A stretch of DNA of 64,000 nt from Callipepla californica brunnescens (Eukaryota > Chordata > Aves > Galliformes > Odontophoridae): contig JALIRH010000031.1 in assembly GCA_023055505.1 (NCBI GenBank), positions 1,572,485-1,636,484 on the forward strand, given 5' to 3'. Numbering within the stretch: position 1 is the stretch's first letter; each line of letters opens with the position of its first letter. Shown piece by piece: positions 28,301 to 40,112 of this stretch. The position numbers were made by a program, and so were the translations under genes. The notes beneath the pieces are model-generated. The model was not told the DNA's origin. It saw only the letters and a list, made by a program, of their open reading frames with translations, and made no database searches.

Positions 28301-31169
28301 TAAAAATCAAGAGTTTACACATTTCATTCTTAATCTCCCCTGCCTAAAATGAAAACAAATAAATTTAAGAGAAAATTAGTGTTCAGTTGAAAGAACTGTT
28401 CATGAAAAACAGTGAAGAACTCAAGAAAACAAACAAACAAACAGAAATTCTAGATAAAGATAAAAAGGAACATTTTTCACTTCAAAATACTCGACTAGTT
28501 AATAATGAAGTAATTTCCTGCCTAAACATAAAAATGAAGGCAATTTGCTATCATCATGGGCTACACTTCTAATCTGTCTAACTGTACAATTAGTTGTTTT
28601 TATGCTATTAAGACTGAAGTCTACGCGTTACTCCTATTTGAACACAATAATTGGTACTTTGAGTTGGGCAGAAGTGAAGGAGAAAGTTTAAAAATATGTT
28701 TTTTCAAAAATCTTATGTATGTGATATCCATCTGCACTCATCAAAGAGGTTCTGACATCCAGTCTGCATTCATGAAAGGGATGCCATGAGTTCAAGGTTT
28801 TCTCACGAATTTTGCCCCGTGCTTGTAATCTTTGGATTTACGATCTTGAACTTGTGAGGTTGCACTCTAGTCAAAAAAGGAGTCTGAGGAACTCAAATTA
28901 GATAATTCAAAGGAATGCTATTTATTGCAGTGAAGAAACAATTCCAAGGGAAATAAAAAAGATGAGAGTGAGAAAAGATATCTGTTAAAGACTTCACATT
29001 CACACACCTTTTTTATTATCAAACTATCTAAATAAATATTTATTCTTCTATCAGAGGAATTTTAAATATTGAGCTGTGACGAAGACCTTCGAGTGGTCTG
29101 CTCCTAGTGAAAAATTATTTAACATTGGAACTATAATGGAACATTTCAAATAAATAATATTTCTAACAATATAATATATTTCTGATTGCTTTATGAGTAA
29201 ATTGAATGGTTGAACTTTTCTTCTCTGTAGTACTGACAGTGTCATGACTAATTTACTGGAGACCCCTTGGTTTTGTCATAACAGCAAATGTTGTAAATGT
29301 AATTGTCTAACCACATTTTATTTTGCAGACTACGCTCAGCCATAGGAATGATTTCTTACCATTCTTAATGGCCTGATTTCCTTACAATTGTTTCACACTT
29401 TTGTTTTTAAAGCAACTGTGGTATATCTCCATGCTTAAAACTTAGTAGTGAACCATGTAATGCACATGGTGCTCAAATGACAGCCTTCTCATTAACTATT
29501 ATGAACTGCCTTTCATCATGTGTACACTGTGTTTTTTAGATAATTTTTCATTTATATTAGTGTCACAGTGTTACAGGATTTTAACAGTCCTTTGAGATGG
29601 GTACCTAGCAGCTTTTAGTCAAACTGACTGACTAGCCATTGATCAGAATTTTGCAATGATCTTTGAGTCTCTGGTCAGTTTCCAATTAAAATTGTGAAGA
29701 ATCTACACAAGAGATGAAGTAGAATCTAATATTCATAAAGCAAAGTCAAATGAAAACAAGTAGGCAGGGGTGGATATTATCTTTCCTATTACAAGAATTC
29801 CAGTGGTCCCAGTATTTTTGTGGAGTTTTGTACAGATGGTTCATTATTCTGTCTTGTACAGTCATGTTTTTATTAGTGATTTTTGCTTCTGGATCAAAAA
29901 GGGTAATTAAAATAGAAACATTATCTGTCAGTTGGCTGAATAATTTACAACACACACTGGATATCTTGCTTTTAAGTGAAAATGTACATGTGTGTAGGCT
30001 TTGGTGAAATACTACCCAAAATTCTGTATCTGAAGACCTAAAGATTTTATATTAATGTCCTCTCTACACATCATCTAAAGGCTCAAAATCCCAGTCTACT
30101 GCTGGACTGCATGCCTGGACCTTAGTATCAAAGGAGGAAAACAACTAAGGAAAAAACAGCAAGCTAAATGATTAGTTAACTGTGGTTTGCCTGTTTTGTG
30201 TGATGTCACACATATGGCTATGGTTATTCATACTGAGGGTGGCAACTTCAGTGATTCAAGACTAACACAAGAAAATCTGTCAGCTCTAGTTAAACAAACA
30301 TTGTTATTACCTCAGGTCAAGCAGATGGAGGGCAAACTTCTCTGTTGGATTCTGCTGCTCTTTAATTAATGTCCACATTTGTTATGTCAACATGATGCAT
30401 CACATTTCTTTTAAATGTTTGTTCTATTCCTATTAAAAATGTCTGTGTTACAGAATTTCCTGTTGTCTATAACAGATCTGGAAATTAGAGATCTGAGGCA
30501 CAAGAATATTCTTTTAGTTTATTTTGGAAAGAAATTGTTAAAGTAAAAAATTTTAAGGGGTGTACCTGTAATATTCCTTAAATATTCTGTTTATCAGTAT
30601 GAATTTTAATGGATTATGAAAAGCTTACTTTCTAACAATTCTTTTCATTGGAGAAAGGCAATATTGTTTTGTAAGCCTGTATCTATACTGAAATATTTCA
30701 GAAGGTGAGATAAATGGATTAGTATAATTTAATGTAGAGTAATAACTTCTATGGTGTTAAATGCTTCTTTGCAACATTCTTTCTCTGCACACAAAAGCTA
30801 CAGGAAAAGAAATGCATTATTTCATTTCCATGTACAACACTTCACTTTTCTCCAGTATTTACAGGTTCTTCCTATTAGATGTTGGTGGTAATTTCAAGAG
30901 AAACATGTTCTGGGAATTATTTATGGCATTTATGAATTGCCTTGCTTTTTTTTTTTTTTTTTTTTTTAAGATTTCAGTCAAGATCAGGTTGTTGTAAAGC
31001 CCACCTTCAAAAGCATTGCCAATATTGATTAACTATGGACTGATTGCAGGACAATCATAGTTAGAGTATAGCATTGGACAGAATTCTCCAAAAGAAGTGC
31101 ATATTGAAAAGGGTAACAGTGGAAGTTCACAGTGGTCTGATTGCAAATTGTTAGTTTCACTTTTATATG
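22358..31169. other. Long unique AT-rich stretch
   Basis: No transposon family, exon or RNA gene recognised. Two segments, roughly 24000-24260 and 27640-27960, look less degenerate than their surroundings (mixed composition, homeobox-like ATTA cores, E-box-like CACCTG at about 27841). They are only candidates for conserved non-coding elements. A 22-nt T run lies at 30946-30967. Confidence 0.5.
30946..30967. repeat. T22 homopolymer
   Basis: Uninterrupted run of T. It could be the complement of a poly(A) tail of a minus-strand retrocopy, but no retrocopy is recognisable to its left. Confidence 0.93.
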
Positions 31170-31442
31170 TAATAAAAAAAAGAGGAGTGGTTTTAAGTTG
31201 AAGGTTTAGATTGGATACTGGGGAAGTTCTTTATAGGGAAAGTGATGAGGTGCTGAAACTGGCTGTCCAGAGAGGCTGTGGATACCCCATCCCTGGAGTT
31301 GTTCAAGACTAGGTTGGCTAGGGCCCTGGGCAACCTGGTCTAGCACCAGCTCTGGAAGCTGGAAGTCCTATCAGTGGGAGGAGAGCTGAAACCTGATGAT
31401 CCTTGGGGTCCCTTCCAACCCAAGCCTATGATTCTATGATAT
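31170..31442 (+). mobile_element. CR1 LINE, 5'-truncated 3' end, plus orientation
   Basis: This runs from the end of ORF2 (sequence equivalent to 'ggaatgg..aagttg..ggtttagattggatact') through the 'gagaggctgtgga...ccatccctggag' motif. It then continues into the 3' UTR and ends in 'ggtcccttccaaccc...tatgattctatgat', the standard avian CR1 terminus. The ORF2 portion is short and broken. The right border at 31442 is well defined by the terminal octamers; the left border is an estimate. Confidence 0.95.
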
Positions 31443-34400
31443 CTGATGCAGACACACATTCTTAACAGAATAGTGACTTTGTTTTACTTTTTCTTTTATC
31501 CTTTTCTTTACAACCTCCATGAGCACAGTAAAAGGGAGGGAGGGAGGTTGTTTTAAAAATATTAACTAGTTTTCATGTTTGGCAACTGCACATGTATATC
31601 AAGTACATACTATATTGATGGATATCCTCAATATCAATCAAAAATTAGTTATATACACAAACATATATAATGATTAAGAACAAATACACATTTTCAAAGC
31701 ATTAGCAAAACTCCTGAATATTCTTTACGATTTTTCACTAATTTTAATGAGCTTTTGTTAATATATTCATTTCCATTCACATCTTGTCTACAATATTCTT
31801 TAAATTGAAGGATCCCTTTCTGGCAAGCATACCTAAATTACTCTTGTTATTGGAAAGAATGGGAAAATGTTGTTTCAGTTTTGGTGTGGAATTACAGGAA
31901 ATTGAACAGAAATACTTATTTACCAGATCAAAGAAATACAATCTAATCCATCACATCTTCTGCTAGAGGAATTTTAACAAAACTGTTGTAGACTAATTAC
32001 AAAAAAAAATTTCTGAAGTTCCATCTGAGATTGGCCTTTAATGACCCATCGGGTTTAGTGACTTGACAAATTAACAATGCAAACCTCAATTCACATATAA
32101 CTTTTAATAGGTAAACAAGCTTGATCTTTGAATTTTGCCTTTCTATTTTGTATTTTCCTTCTTTCTTACTGCCAATTTTCCAAAACAAAGACTTAACAGC
32201 AAGGAAAACTTTTCCTGTCATTGCCTAAGTTCTCCATAACACAGACAATGTAAGTAAAACAGATTTTAGTACTACAGAAGAAATTTGCTGTACTTAAATT
32301 GAAAATTCAGAATTATATTAAACTGGCTTGTAAGGTTGATTATAATAGGCTTCTCAGTAGATAAGATGGTAAAACATGAAATTCTTGTGAAGTATTTAAA
32401 AAAAAATTGGATTTCCACATAGAACAGGAAGTATGTATTCTGAGGAGGCACATGCCTGGGTGATAATATTCATAATCTCCCCATGTCTAGGGTGCACAGC
32501 CAGTATTTTCTGTCCCTCGTCCCTCCTTAGAATATTCTGCATAAATTATTCAGTGTGATTTTTGTAGGCATATTGTCATTATACCCCTTGTTTATCCTTA
32601 GCCTGGGTTTATGCTGTGATATACACAGAAAATGATAAATCATCAAGTCTCCAGAACACCAGTAAAACCATTCCATGTTCACTATCCCAACCCAGCCCTA
32701 CAATTTCTGACCCTACTCTTCTTTCATGTCTGCTGTAAAACTATTCTTACTTGCCGTTTCTGGCAAAAGACAAGTGGAGTGAAGACACAGGTGGCATTTT
32801 GCCTCCTTTCCCTTTGTTCAAACTGGTACATGCTTTTTTAGGATCTGTATTTTATGGATCTGGTTACATTAGGGTGGTAGGCTTTAGATGCAAAAAGAAC
32901 AGAAGATTCCGAGGACAGTATTATTATTATTATTTTCATCCTGGAAGGTTGGAGGCCCTGGTCCTTAATCCCAGATTAACAAAGTGTAAAAAATATTGTG
33001 AGGAAAGAGAATGAGCATTTCATTCTTACCCAAAGCGTTCTGAAACTTCATTGACCTTTATCCCAAATATCTCATGATATGGTGACACTTTAATTTCAAT
33101 AGTCATAAACAGTTTCAGTATCTTTAGACTCCCCTTTCTGTGCTTTTTGGTTATCACAAGCTGTAACATCTCCTGATCTTTGCCAAAATACTAGGAAATC
33201 TGGACAGCTTTGGCATCGTTAGTAATGTGTCTATTTCAAATGCACAGAAAAACATGTCCACTATGCTTTCTAGGCATCTGTCATAGAAACAAACAAGCAA
33301 ACAAACAAGAATGAAAAAAAATCCAAAAGTAATAAGTAAAAACAATTTGAAATGTCTCCTTCATTTACAAGAGGAGAATAAGATTGACTTTGCATTATGA
33401 CATGTATAAGATGTCTCACATAAACTAAGTGACAGTGGTTCATGAACTGAATCTGCTCACAGAAAAGCTTCCACCGGTGATCATCATAGTAAATATATCT
33501 ATTTCAACTTCTCTTCAGCATAAAGGATTATCTGCATCGATCTTTACAGTCTTCTGCCATCTCCACTGTTTGCTAACTAAAGAACATCACAACCCACCTG
33601 AAAACTTGAGGAAATTCCTGCCCATCCACTTTCCTAGATCTCTTGTTTGTTTGGTTTGGTTTGTTTTGAGTACTTATGCCTAATTTATCTTCCCTAACGT
33701 GTTTTCTTCCAACTGCTGTTTAGGAGAAATTGTGAGAGGACTTAAATTGCAAGTTAACTCCAGAAAGCCATCAACACAAAGTGAAAATTCACTCTGACTA
33801 TCCTTTCTGATTACTTTTGAAGGCTCGCAAATAAAATTTACTCTTGAGAATTATTAAAGTTTTAGATATATATTTAAAACTTCCAAGCACATGATTTATG
33901 TAGGAACTTCGTTTCTTCAGACTAGAAATCTTTATAGATGTCCAGAAACATCTCAATAAATAATTCAGGTGGCATTTTTTTTCTTGGATTTCTTTTTGTG
34001 AAGTTATTGATTGACCAGAAAAATGTCATGGAATATTTATTTTCCATTCAAGTATGAATATGTTAAATTAAAGGTACATTTGAAAATAAAAATAAAAAAT
34101 AAAAAGACATTAATCCTACATTTCAACACATTATATACTTTAGCCATACTCATAACATATTCTTCATCTAAACACATATTTTTAGTAACATTCATTAATT
34201 TTTTCTTACAAAGAAATTAAAATATACATATATATTCATTTAAAGTCAATAAACAGCTTAATATAGCTCAATTCATTAAATAAATATAACTTAGTCCATA
34301 GAACTCTAATATAGGTTTATATTGGTAACTTAATGTTATTCCCAAGATTACGTTGGTGAGATATTTTATGTAAGGAGAGAAAAATCCTCCAAATATTTTT

Positions 34401-34450
34401 AATACAGCTGAATGAATCAGAATTCTATTAAATAATTTTGCAATTAAAAC
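31443..34450. other. Unique AT-rich sequence
   Basis: Nothing recognised. It includes a short (TTA)n stretch at about 32920-32936 and an AT-dense region at 34080-34300. Confidence 0.6.
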
Positions 34451-35272
34451 TCACAGAATCACAGAATTGCAGAGGTTGGAAAGAGGTCTTGGAGACCAGC
34501 TGCCCTGCTAAAGCAAGTTCCCTACAGCAGGCTGTACAGGTAGGCATCCAGATAGATCTTGAATCATAGAAGGAGATTCAACAGCCTCTCTGGGCAATGT
34601 GATCCAGTGCAGCATGTTTTTATGGAACTTCCTATGCCCAAGTTTTAGGTTATTGCTCCTTGACCTGTCCCTACAGACAACTGAGAAGAGACTGGCTTCA
34701 TCCATTTCCCTGTAGTCTCCATTTAGATATTTATAAACATTAATCATATTCCTCTCCCCTTTTCCCAAGCTGAACAGATACAGATCACTCAGCGTTTTCT
34801 CATAAGGGAGATGCTGCAAAGCTCTATCATCTCTGTGCCTTTCCACTGGACTCCTTCTAGGAGATCCATATCTGTTTTAAACTAGCCTAGAAATGGATAC
34901 AGTATTCCACATGTGGCTTTACCAGTGTACAGTAGAGCGGATCACCTCCATCTGCCTTCTGGCCTCACTCTTTCAATGAACCCCAGCATACCATCGTTTT
35001 TCTTGATACAAGGGCATACTTCTGGCTCATTTTCAACCTGATCCTTCTCTGCAGAGCTTCTCTCCAGCAGATCATCCTCTAAGCTGTGCTGATGTATGTG
35101 ATTATTCACCAGTTCCTCTCTGCCCAACTGTCCAGTCTGTCCAGGCCTTTTTGAGTGGTAGCACAGCCTTCCCATGTGCCACTATCCACTCCCAGCTTTG
35201 TAACATCAGAAAACTTGCTAAGGATGGAGTTTATCCCTTCATCCAAGTCATTGATGAAGATGTCAGACAAGA
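34451..35272 (-). mobile_element. CR1 LINE, about 0.8 kb, minus orientation
   Basis: The left edge is the complement of a CR1 3' end ('acagaatcacagaattgcagaggttggaaag'-like) and the copy extends right into ORF2. A readable minus-strand relic at 34508-34846 (112 aa) matches the C-terminal part of CR1 ORF2. Recognisable landmarks are Leu-Phe-Ser-Leu, then Leu-Phe-Ser-Val-Val followed by a degenerate Asp-Arg-Ser-Arg-Ser-Asn, Leu-Pro-Arg-Glu-Ala-Val-Glu-Ser-Pro-Ser, and a final Gly-Asn-Leu-Leu. Beyond 34850 the reading frame is lost, but the RT-distal sequence ('ttcatccaagtcattgatgaagat') is still clear. Its 5' truncation point lies directly against the mariner fragment. The copy is inactive. Confidence 0.94.
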
Positions 35273-35274
35273 AA

Positions 35275-35508
35275 AGTTACATGAAATACAAGCCATGTTA
35301 TGAATGACAATGCATAGAAGTCACACCACAAGACGAAGAGCATCTCAATCAGCTCACCCATGTGAATAATCTAATGGTGCTTACTGTGCTGAAGAATAGT
35401 GCGTTTTAACTGAGAATTTGCTCTGTCAAAATAGTGTTATTGTGCTCTTTGTATCTATTGTTGTTTCTATGGAAATAAAAAGGAGGCATTACTTTCACGG
35501 CGACGTAC
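35275..35508 (+). mobile_element. Mariner-like (Tc1/mariner) element, 3' remnant
   Basis: The first part (35275-35372) resembles the helix-turn-helix region of a mariner transposase gene, with sequence like 'gaagagcatctcaatcagctca' surviving. An internal deletion then joins it to the terminal segment 'gagaatttgctctgtcaaaatagtgttattgtgctctttgtat...ggaggcattactttc', the 3' terminal region of this family. The same terminal segment recurs in the same orientation at 60640-60735 at roughly 75% identity by eye, which supports a shared family independently of memory. No transposase frame remains. Confidence 0.8.
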
Positions 35509-37040
35509 ATACTTCTATAATAAGCATGTCTTTGGAAACAAACTGGAGATAAATATGTTGCATAGATTCTGAGATACAGGCTCCTGGCTAAAAGAAAAAA
35601 GAGCTTGTGGAACAAAAAATATTAATTAACAAATTAGATGCCATTTACTCAGAAGTCTATGACAGCAATGAAGGAATACCTCTGTATTTCTCTATAGAAA
35701 TACTGAATAAAAGGAAAGGCAGTATGTTTAATATGGAGGCAATGGATTAAACACTGTTAAAAGAACTATGTGATAAAGTGTCAAATTATGTAGATGCCAT
35801 ATTTTTTAAACACCCGGGATATATGAGCACTGCAATGTGTATTTAAAAGAAAAAGCAAGGGAAAGCATGTGTACATAAAGGCGAGTTGAAACACCATATA
35901 CCAAAGACTGTGAGGCTAAAGGTGTAGAGTAGATGAATTTTGTTTTTACAGCAAAAAATATAACAAGTGAGTGAAAGTGGAAGAAAGCAAAGACATGAGA
36001 AAGGCAGTTGAGAAACAGTAACAAGTACAAAGGAAAATTGACAAGCTCAATTCTAAAAGACAGTTTACTTACCAAAATAAGATGTCTCAAGCTTTGCTAC
36101 ATGGATTTCAGCTGCTATGACTTCATTTGATCTTAGTAGCCCTGACTATCACTCAAAAAGGATTTTAATCTTCATCCATGTTCTGCAGTTTATTCTGGCA
36201 AAGTGTGGACTGACAGAACCATTCATACATTTGTTACCACTAATTTTTGGAAACCAGACACTCCCAAGATATATTTATTCATGCTGTAATCAAAGTCCTT
36301 TCTGAAAAGCTGCTTGCAAAATCAAATGTTACATATTACACTTGACTAGAAATTTCCTAAGTTCAGCCCAGAGAATGCCCTTTCTTCTTTTCACAATGTA
36401 GATTAATTAAAATTGTTGGTTTACTTGAAAAAATAAAAGGAAATTGTGATACTGTAATAACCTGAACTTAATCAGTAGAAAAAAAAAGACATAAACCGCA
36501 AAAAATAAAAACAAGCTCAGACCACGAGTAGCTTGGTATTGGAAGTTAGCAGCACAGAACTTAACACATAAATTGTCAGAAATTGCTCTTTCATGCAATT
36601 CACATTCTCAGCATGAAATTATTCAAAGCAGTCTCTGCTGAAAATCTGAAATTACTTATAGTGCTCACTTCGTGAAGTAAAATGAATGTGGTATCAAGTG
36701 ACTTGAGCTGCTCTGACCATAGCAGAGACTTCAAAGTAATCTGTTGTAGAGGAACAGCACTACAGCATTCATGATTAACCAAAGTTGAACTAAATATTAG
36801 CACAGCAATAACTTCATCCACACCTACTCACTATTACATAATACTGGTATTTAAACCAGAGGAGTTGGGCAGCACATAATTTCTTTGTAAGCAGTCTTTC
36901 CCAGATCAAAATACACAAAGTAATTTATTAATGCAGTGTTTTTGCTGTGCTCCCTCTACCTGCCATCAAGAAAGAGATCTCCTATGGACCTCAAAAAAAT
37001 ATAAGGTCAAAATACATATAAACACTTCTAAAATTTATAT
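35509..37040. other. Unique AT-rich sequence
   Basis: No repeat or exon recognised between the mariner remnant and the solo LTR. Confidence 0.6.
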
Positions 37041-37045
37041 ATTTT
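37041..37045 (+). repeat. Target-site duplication, left copy (ATTTT)
   Basis: ATTTT immediately precedes the TG of the LTR and is repeated exactly at 37615-37619 immediately after its terminal CA. A 5-bp duplication is the usual length for class III (ERVL) retrovirus-like elements. Confidence 0.88.
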
Positions 37046-37614
37046 TGTCATGGTTTCATGATTTTTGTAGTTGGTATTCCATATCATAACATCATGTAGT
37101 GCAGTGGGAGTTAAAGAGTTAATGCTCCCAGGATCAGTGATGCTCTGGGTATTTCTGTCTCAGTAGAAATGAACTACATACTGTGGAGGACCTTGCGATG
37201 CTTTGCATTTTTTCTGTTTTCTCTTCAGAGGGAAAGATAAAAACTGTTCACGTGTCACGAGACACAGGATCTTCCCTTTTGAATTGACTCAGTAGCAGGT
37301 GTTCACTAGCCATCTCACCTTCAGTGTTTAGCATAAGGCATTTAGTTCTTGGGCACGCTCTCTCTCTCTCATTTTATTTGATTTATTATCTTCAGTTCCA
37401 ATTATATTCTATTATATTGTGCTATTTTGCATTCCGATATCTTATTTAGAAAATTAACTTTCCTCCTCAGATTATTGCCGCCATTTTATTTCTAGGGCCA
37501 TCTCTCTTTTCCTTTTTCCCCTTTCCCCCTTCCCCTTTCCTGGAGTGTGGGTCCATGGGTCCTTGGCCCCATTTATCCCAGAACCAGGCCAAACAAGCCC
37601 ATAAACCACTGACA
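37046..37614 (+). mobile_element. Solo LTR of an avian ERVL-type endogenous retrovirus
   Basis: This 569-bp segment begins TGTCATGG and ends CACTGACA, so the ends form a perfect 5-bp inverted repeat TGTCA/TGACA with canonical TG...CA. It is flanked by the 5-bp direct repeat ATTTT on both sides. Inside, a TATA-like GATAAAAA (37236-37243) is followed by an E-box CACGTG (37249-37254). Further on are a CT-repeat (37360-37373) and a 41-nt polypyrimidine block (37501-37541). There is no coding sequence and no second LTR nearby, so this is a recombination-derived solo LTR. The plus orientation follows from the order of TATA box and pyrimidine block. Intact ends and an exact duplication suggest a moderately recent insertion. 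The family assignment beyond ERVL-type is from memory of similar avian LTRs. Confidence 0.88.
37236..37243 (+). promoter_or_regulatory. TATA-like box of the solo LTR
   Basis: GATAAAAA, 191 nt into the LTR, is placed as expected for the U3 promoter. An E-box CACGTG lies 5 bp downstream. Whether it is still active is unknown. Confidence 0.55.
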
Positions 37615-37619
37615 ATTTT
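37615..37619 (+). repeat. Target-site duplication, right copy (ATTTT)
   Basis: Exact match to 37041-37045, directly after the terminal CA of the LTR. Confidence 0.88.
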
Positions 37620-38838
37620 ACATTTTACATTCCCAGTTGAAAAAATTTTTAATTACTTTCCACTAATATTTACTAATATTGATTAATTTTTCCAAAGGAG
37701 CACAATTTCCTTCTTGAAACCTCAGTCTATATAAGAACAAACTGCCTGCAGCTGCAGCTTAGAGTAATTTACTAGATATTCCATTTTATTTTCCCACTTT
37801 AGTGGGCCACGGACTGTAAGTGATAAGCTTTTCTGTGTAAACATATTGCTTAACAGCAATAAAACTTCCAAAAGTTGTGACTGAAATATGTTGTAACTTA
37901 TTTTAAAGAAAATAGTATTTTTAATTTTATTGCCAGCGAGCCGGAAGATACGTAGTCATATTGTAGACCTCAGATTCGTAGAGGTCAGCAAAGTAGAATT
38001 CCATCGGTTAAGAAGGACGTCAAATTAAAGCAGCAGAGGATGTAAATTTCCCAGCCCATTTTAGAACATACTTCTGCTATTAACCTGGTAGCAAAGGAAA
38101 GAAGTTATGTTAATGGATAGAAAAATAATATTTGGGCTAAAGTTGTATTATATACTTAGTAGATCTGCTGTTCCTTGCAGTTAAAAATTAGGAAATAGGA
38201 ATATGAATTTTCTTTTTGTTTATTTCTTGTTTTGAACTGTGATGACTATTGAAAAACATGGTCTTTCATTACTGGTAAATGTTTATTGTTTCAAATAATA
38301 TTCAGCCTAGTTCCTGTTTTCTCTTGGTAGACATTCTATGGATCAAAATCTGTTTTAAAATGTTGTCTCTGCCATGATACCTTGAATGATATCTGCCTTC
38401 CTCTATAACCATGCTATGTTCCTATCAGGAATTTATTCTCAAATATGATGTGTGCCTTCTAAAAAGCAAAAACAGTAACAGCTCAGTGGTTCATTTTTGT
38501 CTTTATTGTAAATAGCCTGTGTGATTTGCATTTCCTAATGGAAAATCCCTACTTCATCTACAACCATCCAGTTCATTATCAGTAACATTTGGTATAAGCC
38601 TTATCACTATTTGTTTCTATTCTAAATAACATTGTGATGATAGCTTTAGCAAGTAGAAAGAAATATTGCTCCTGTTTCAAAGAAATATAAGTTGGATTTA
38701 ATTTCATTGAGGTGAATAAATAATTAGTTTCCAAAATTAGTAAAAAACAAAAAAGAAATTCATACAGAACTGAAAGAGAGAAGAAAAAGATGGCAGTCAT
38801 AAACCAAAAAAACCCAAAATATTTAGAATCCTGCCTTA
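37620..38838. other. Unique AT-rich sequence
   Basis: Nothing recognised. Confidence 0.6.
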
Positions 38839-38936
38839 ATATATATATGTATTATATATATAATGTGTGTGTGTGTGTGCGCGTGTGTGTGTATATACAT
38901 ATATATGTATATATACATACATATATATATATACAT
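38839..38936. repeat. Alternating TA/TG/CG dinucleotide tract
   Basis: Nearly 100 nt of almost strictly alternating pyrimidine/purine: (TA)n, then (GT)n with a GCGCG core at 38879-38883, then TATATACATATA units. It contains the exact 22-bp palindrome TATATACATATATATGTATATA starting at about 38892. Such tracts favour Z-DNA and cruciform structures. Here that is inference from composition. Confidence 0.93.
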
Positions 38937-39599
38937 TAAAAACAAACAAAGAAATGAATCAGTCAGGACTTTTATTTTTTAGGCATGGAACAATGAGGTA
39001 TGTACCACAACTTTGCTCTTACAAAGACACATTGACCAGAAATAAGAGTTTCCTCAGGAGGAATATCAATGATACTTTTGTTGTTGTCACCATTGTTGCT
39101 GTTTTGGTTTCAGTGAAAAGAGGCCCCAAAAGATTTTTCATGTAAGTTTGAGAATATTTTCATTTATGTATTGTAACAGAACAATAAACTCTCTCTCTCC
39201 TTCCTCAGAAAAAAATAGCCCTGCCCTGAACCACCCTTGAATTGTATACATGCAGGTGAAACATTCTGAGACGTTAGAGGTGAAAGGGCCACATAAATCC
39301 AGCAATTAACAAATTATCAGTCATATGTTTTATTGTGGATGCTTTAATAACTTTAATAGCATTAAATACACTTAGATATTTTTCAGGTTTGATGTCTAAA
39401 TAAACAACAGCAAAATAAACTAAATGACTGAAGAATGTAGTGATGACATTTACTTTCAACTACTGAATGTGAGTAGATCCTTTATCAAAGGGGATTTGCA
39501 TATTTTCCAGTGTACAGTCAGAGTAGCTTATTTTTATAATAAGCAAATGAAGAGCAGTGCCTGCAAAGACTAGAGAAAAAGAACCTGAACTATCTCCTG
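38937..39599. other. Unique AT-rich sequence
   Basis: No repeat family or exon recognised between the dinucleotide tract and the following CR1 copy. Confidence 0.55.
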
Positions 39600-40072
39600 T
39601 AGAGAGAGGCTCTCTGGAGAAGCCTTGAATACTGCAAGCAATTCTGGACTCCAGGAAGAAAGCAGCAAAGCTGGTATTAGCTCTGGAAGTCATGTCCTGT
39701 GAAGAGAGGTTGAGGACAATGTGGTTGTCAAGTCTGCAGAACCAAAAGGAATTTCAAACTCTGCAGCTCCCTAAGGATGCAAAACAGTTGTAGGTTTCTG
39801 CTCTCTGGTCACTGATGGCAAGATGCAGGGGAAAGGCACAAAGCTACACCAGCAGAGGTATGGACACCTCATTAGGAAAAATTTCTTTATGGCCAGTTTG
39901 GCCAAACAATGGAAAAAGTTCCCTAGAGAAGTGGTTGATGTCCCAGTCCTGACAATGCTCAAGAGACATTTGGATAATGCTCTCAGAAACATGCCTTAAT
40001 GTTTGTTCAGCCATGAAGCAGTCAGGCAGTGGGAATAGATGACCTTTGAAGGTCCCTTCCAACTGAAATAAG
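39600..40072 (+). mobile_element. CR1 LINE, pentamer-tailed subfamily, plus orientation
   Basis: The copy carries decayed ORF2 C-terminal sequence (around 39640-39960, including 'aggaaaaatttcttta...ggccaaacaatggaaaaagttccctagagaagtggttgatg'). The 3' UTR then ends 'ggtcccttccaactgaaata'. Instead of the common ATTCTATG octamer it runs into a pentamer array, as in CR1 subfamilies ending in ATTCT-type repeats. All frames are interrupted. The left border is uncertain by some tens of bases. Confidence 0.9.
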
Positions 40073-40112
40073 CATTCCATTCCATTCCATTCCATTCCGT
40101 TCCATTCCATTT
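40073..40112 (+). repeat. (ATTCC)n tail array of the CR1 copy
   Basis: About eight ATTCC pentamers with one ATTCCG variant directly follow the CR1 3' end. The array is probably a diverged and expanded version of the element's own 3' terminal repeat rather than an independent microsatellite. Confidence 0.93.
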
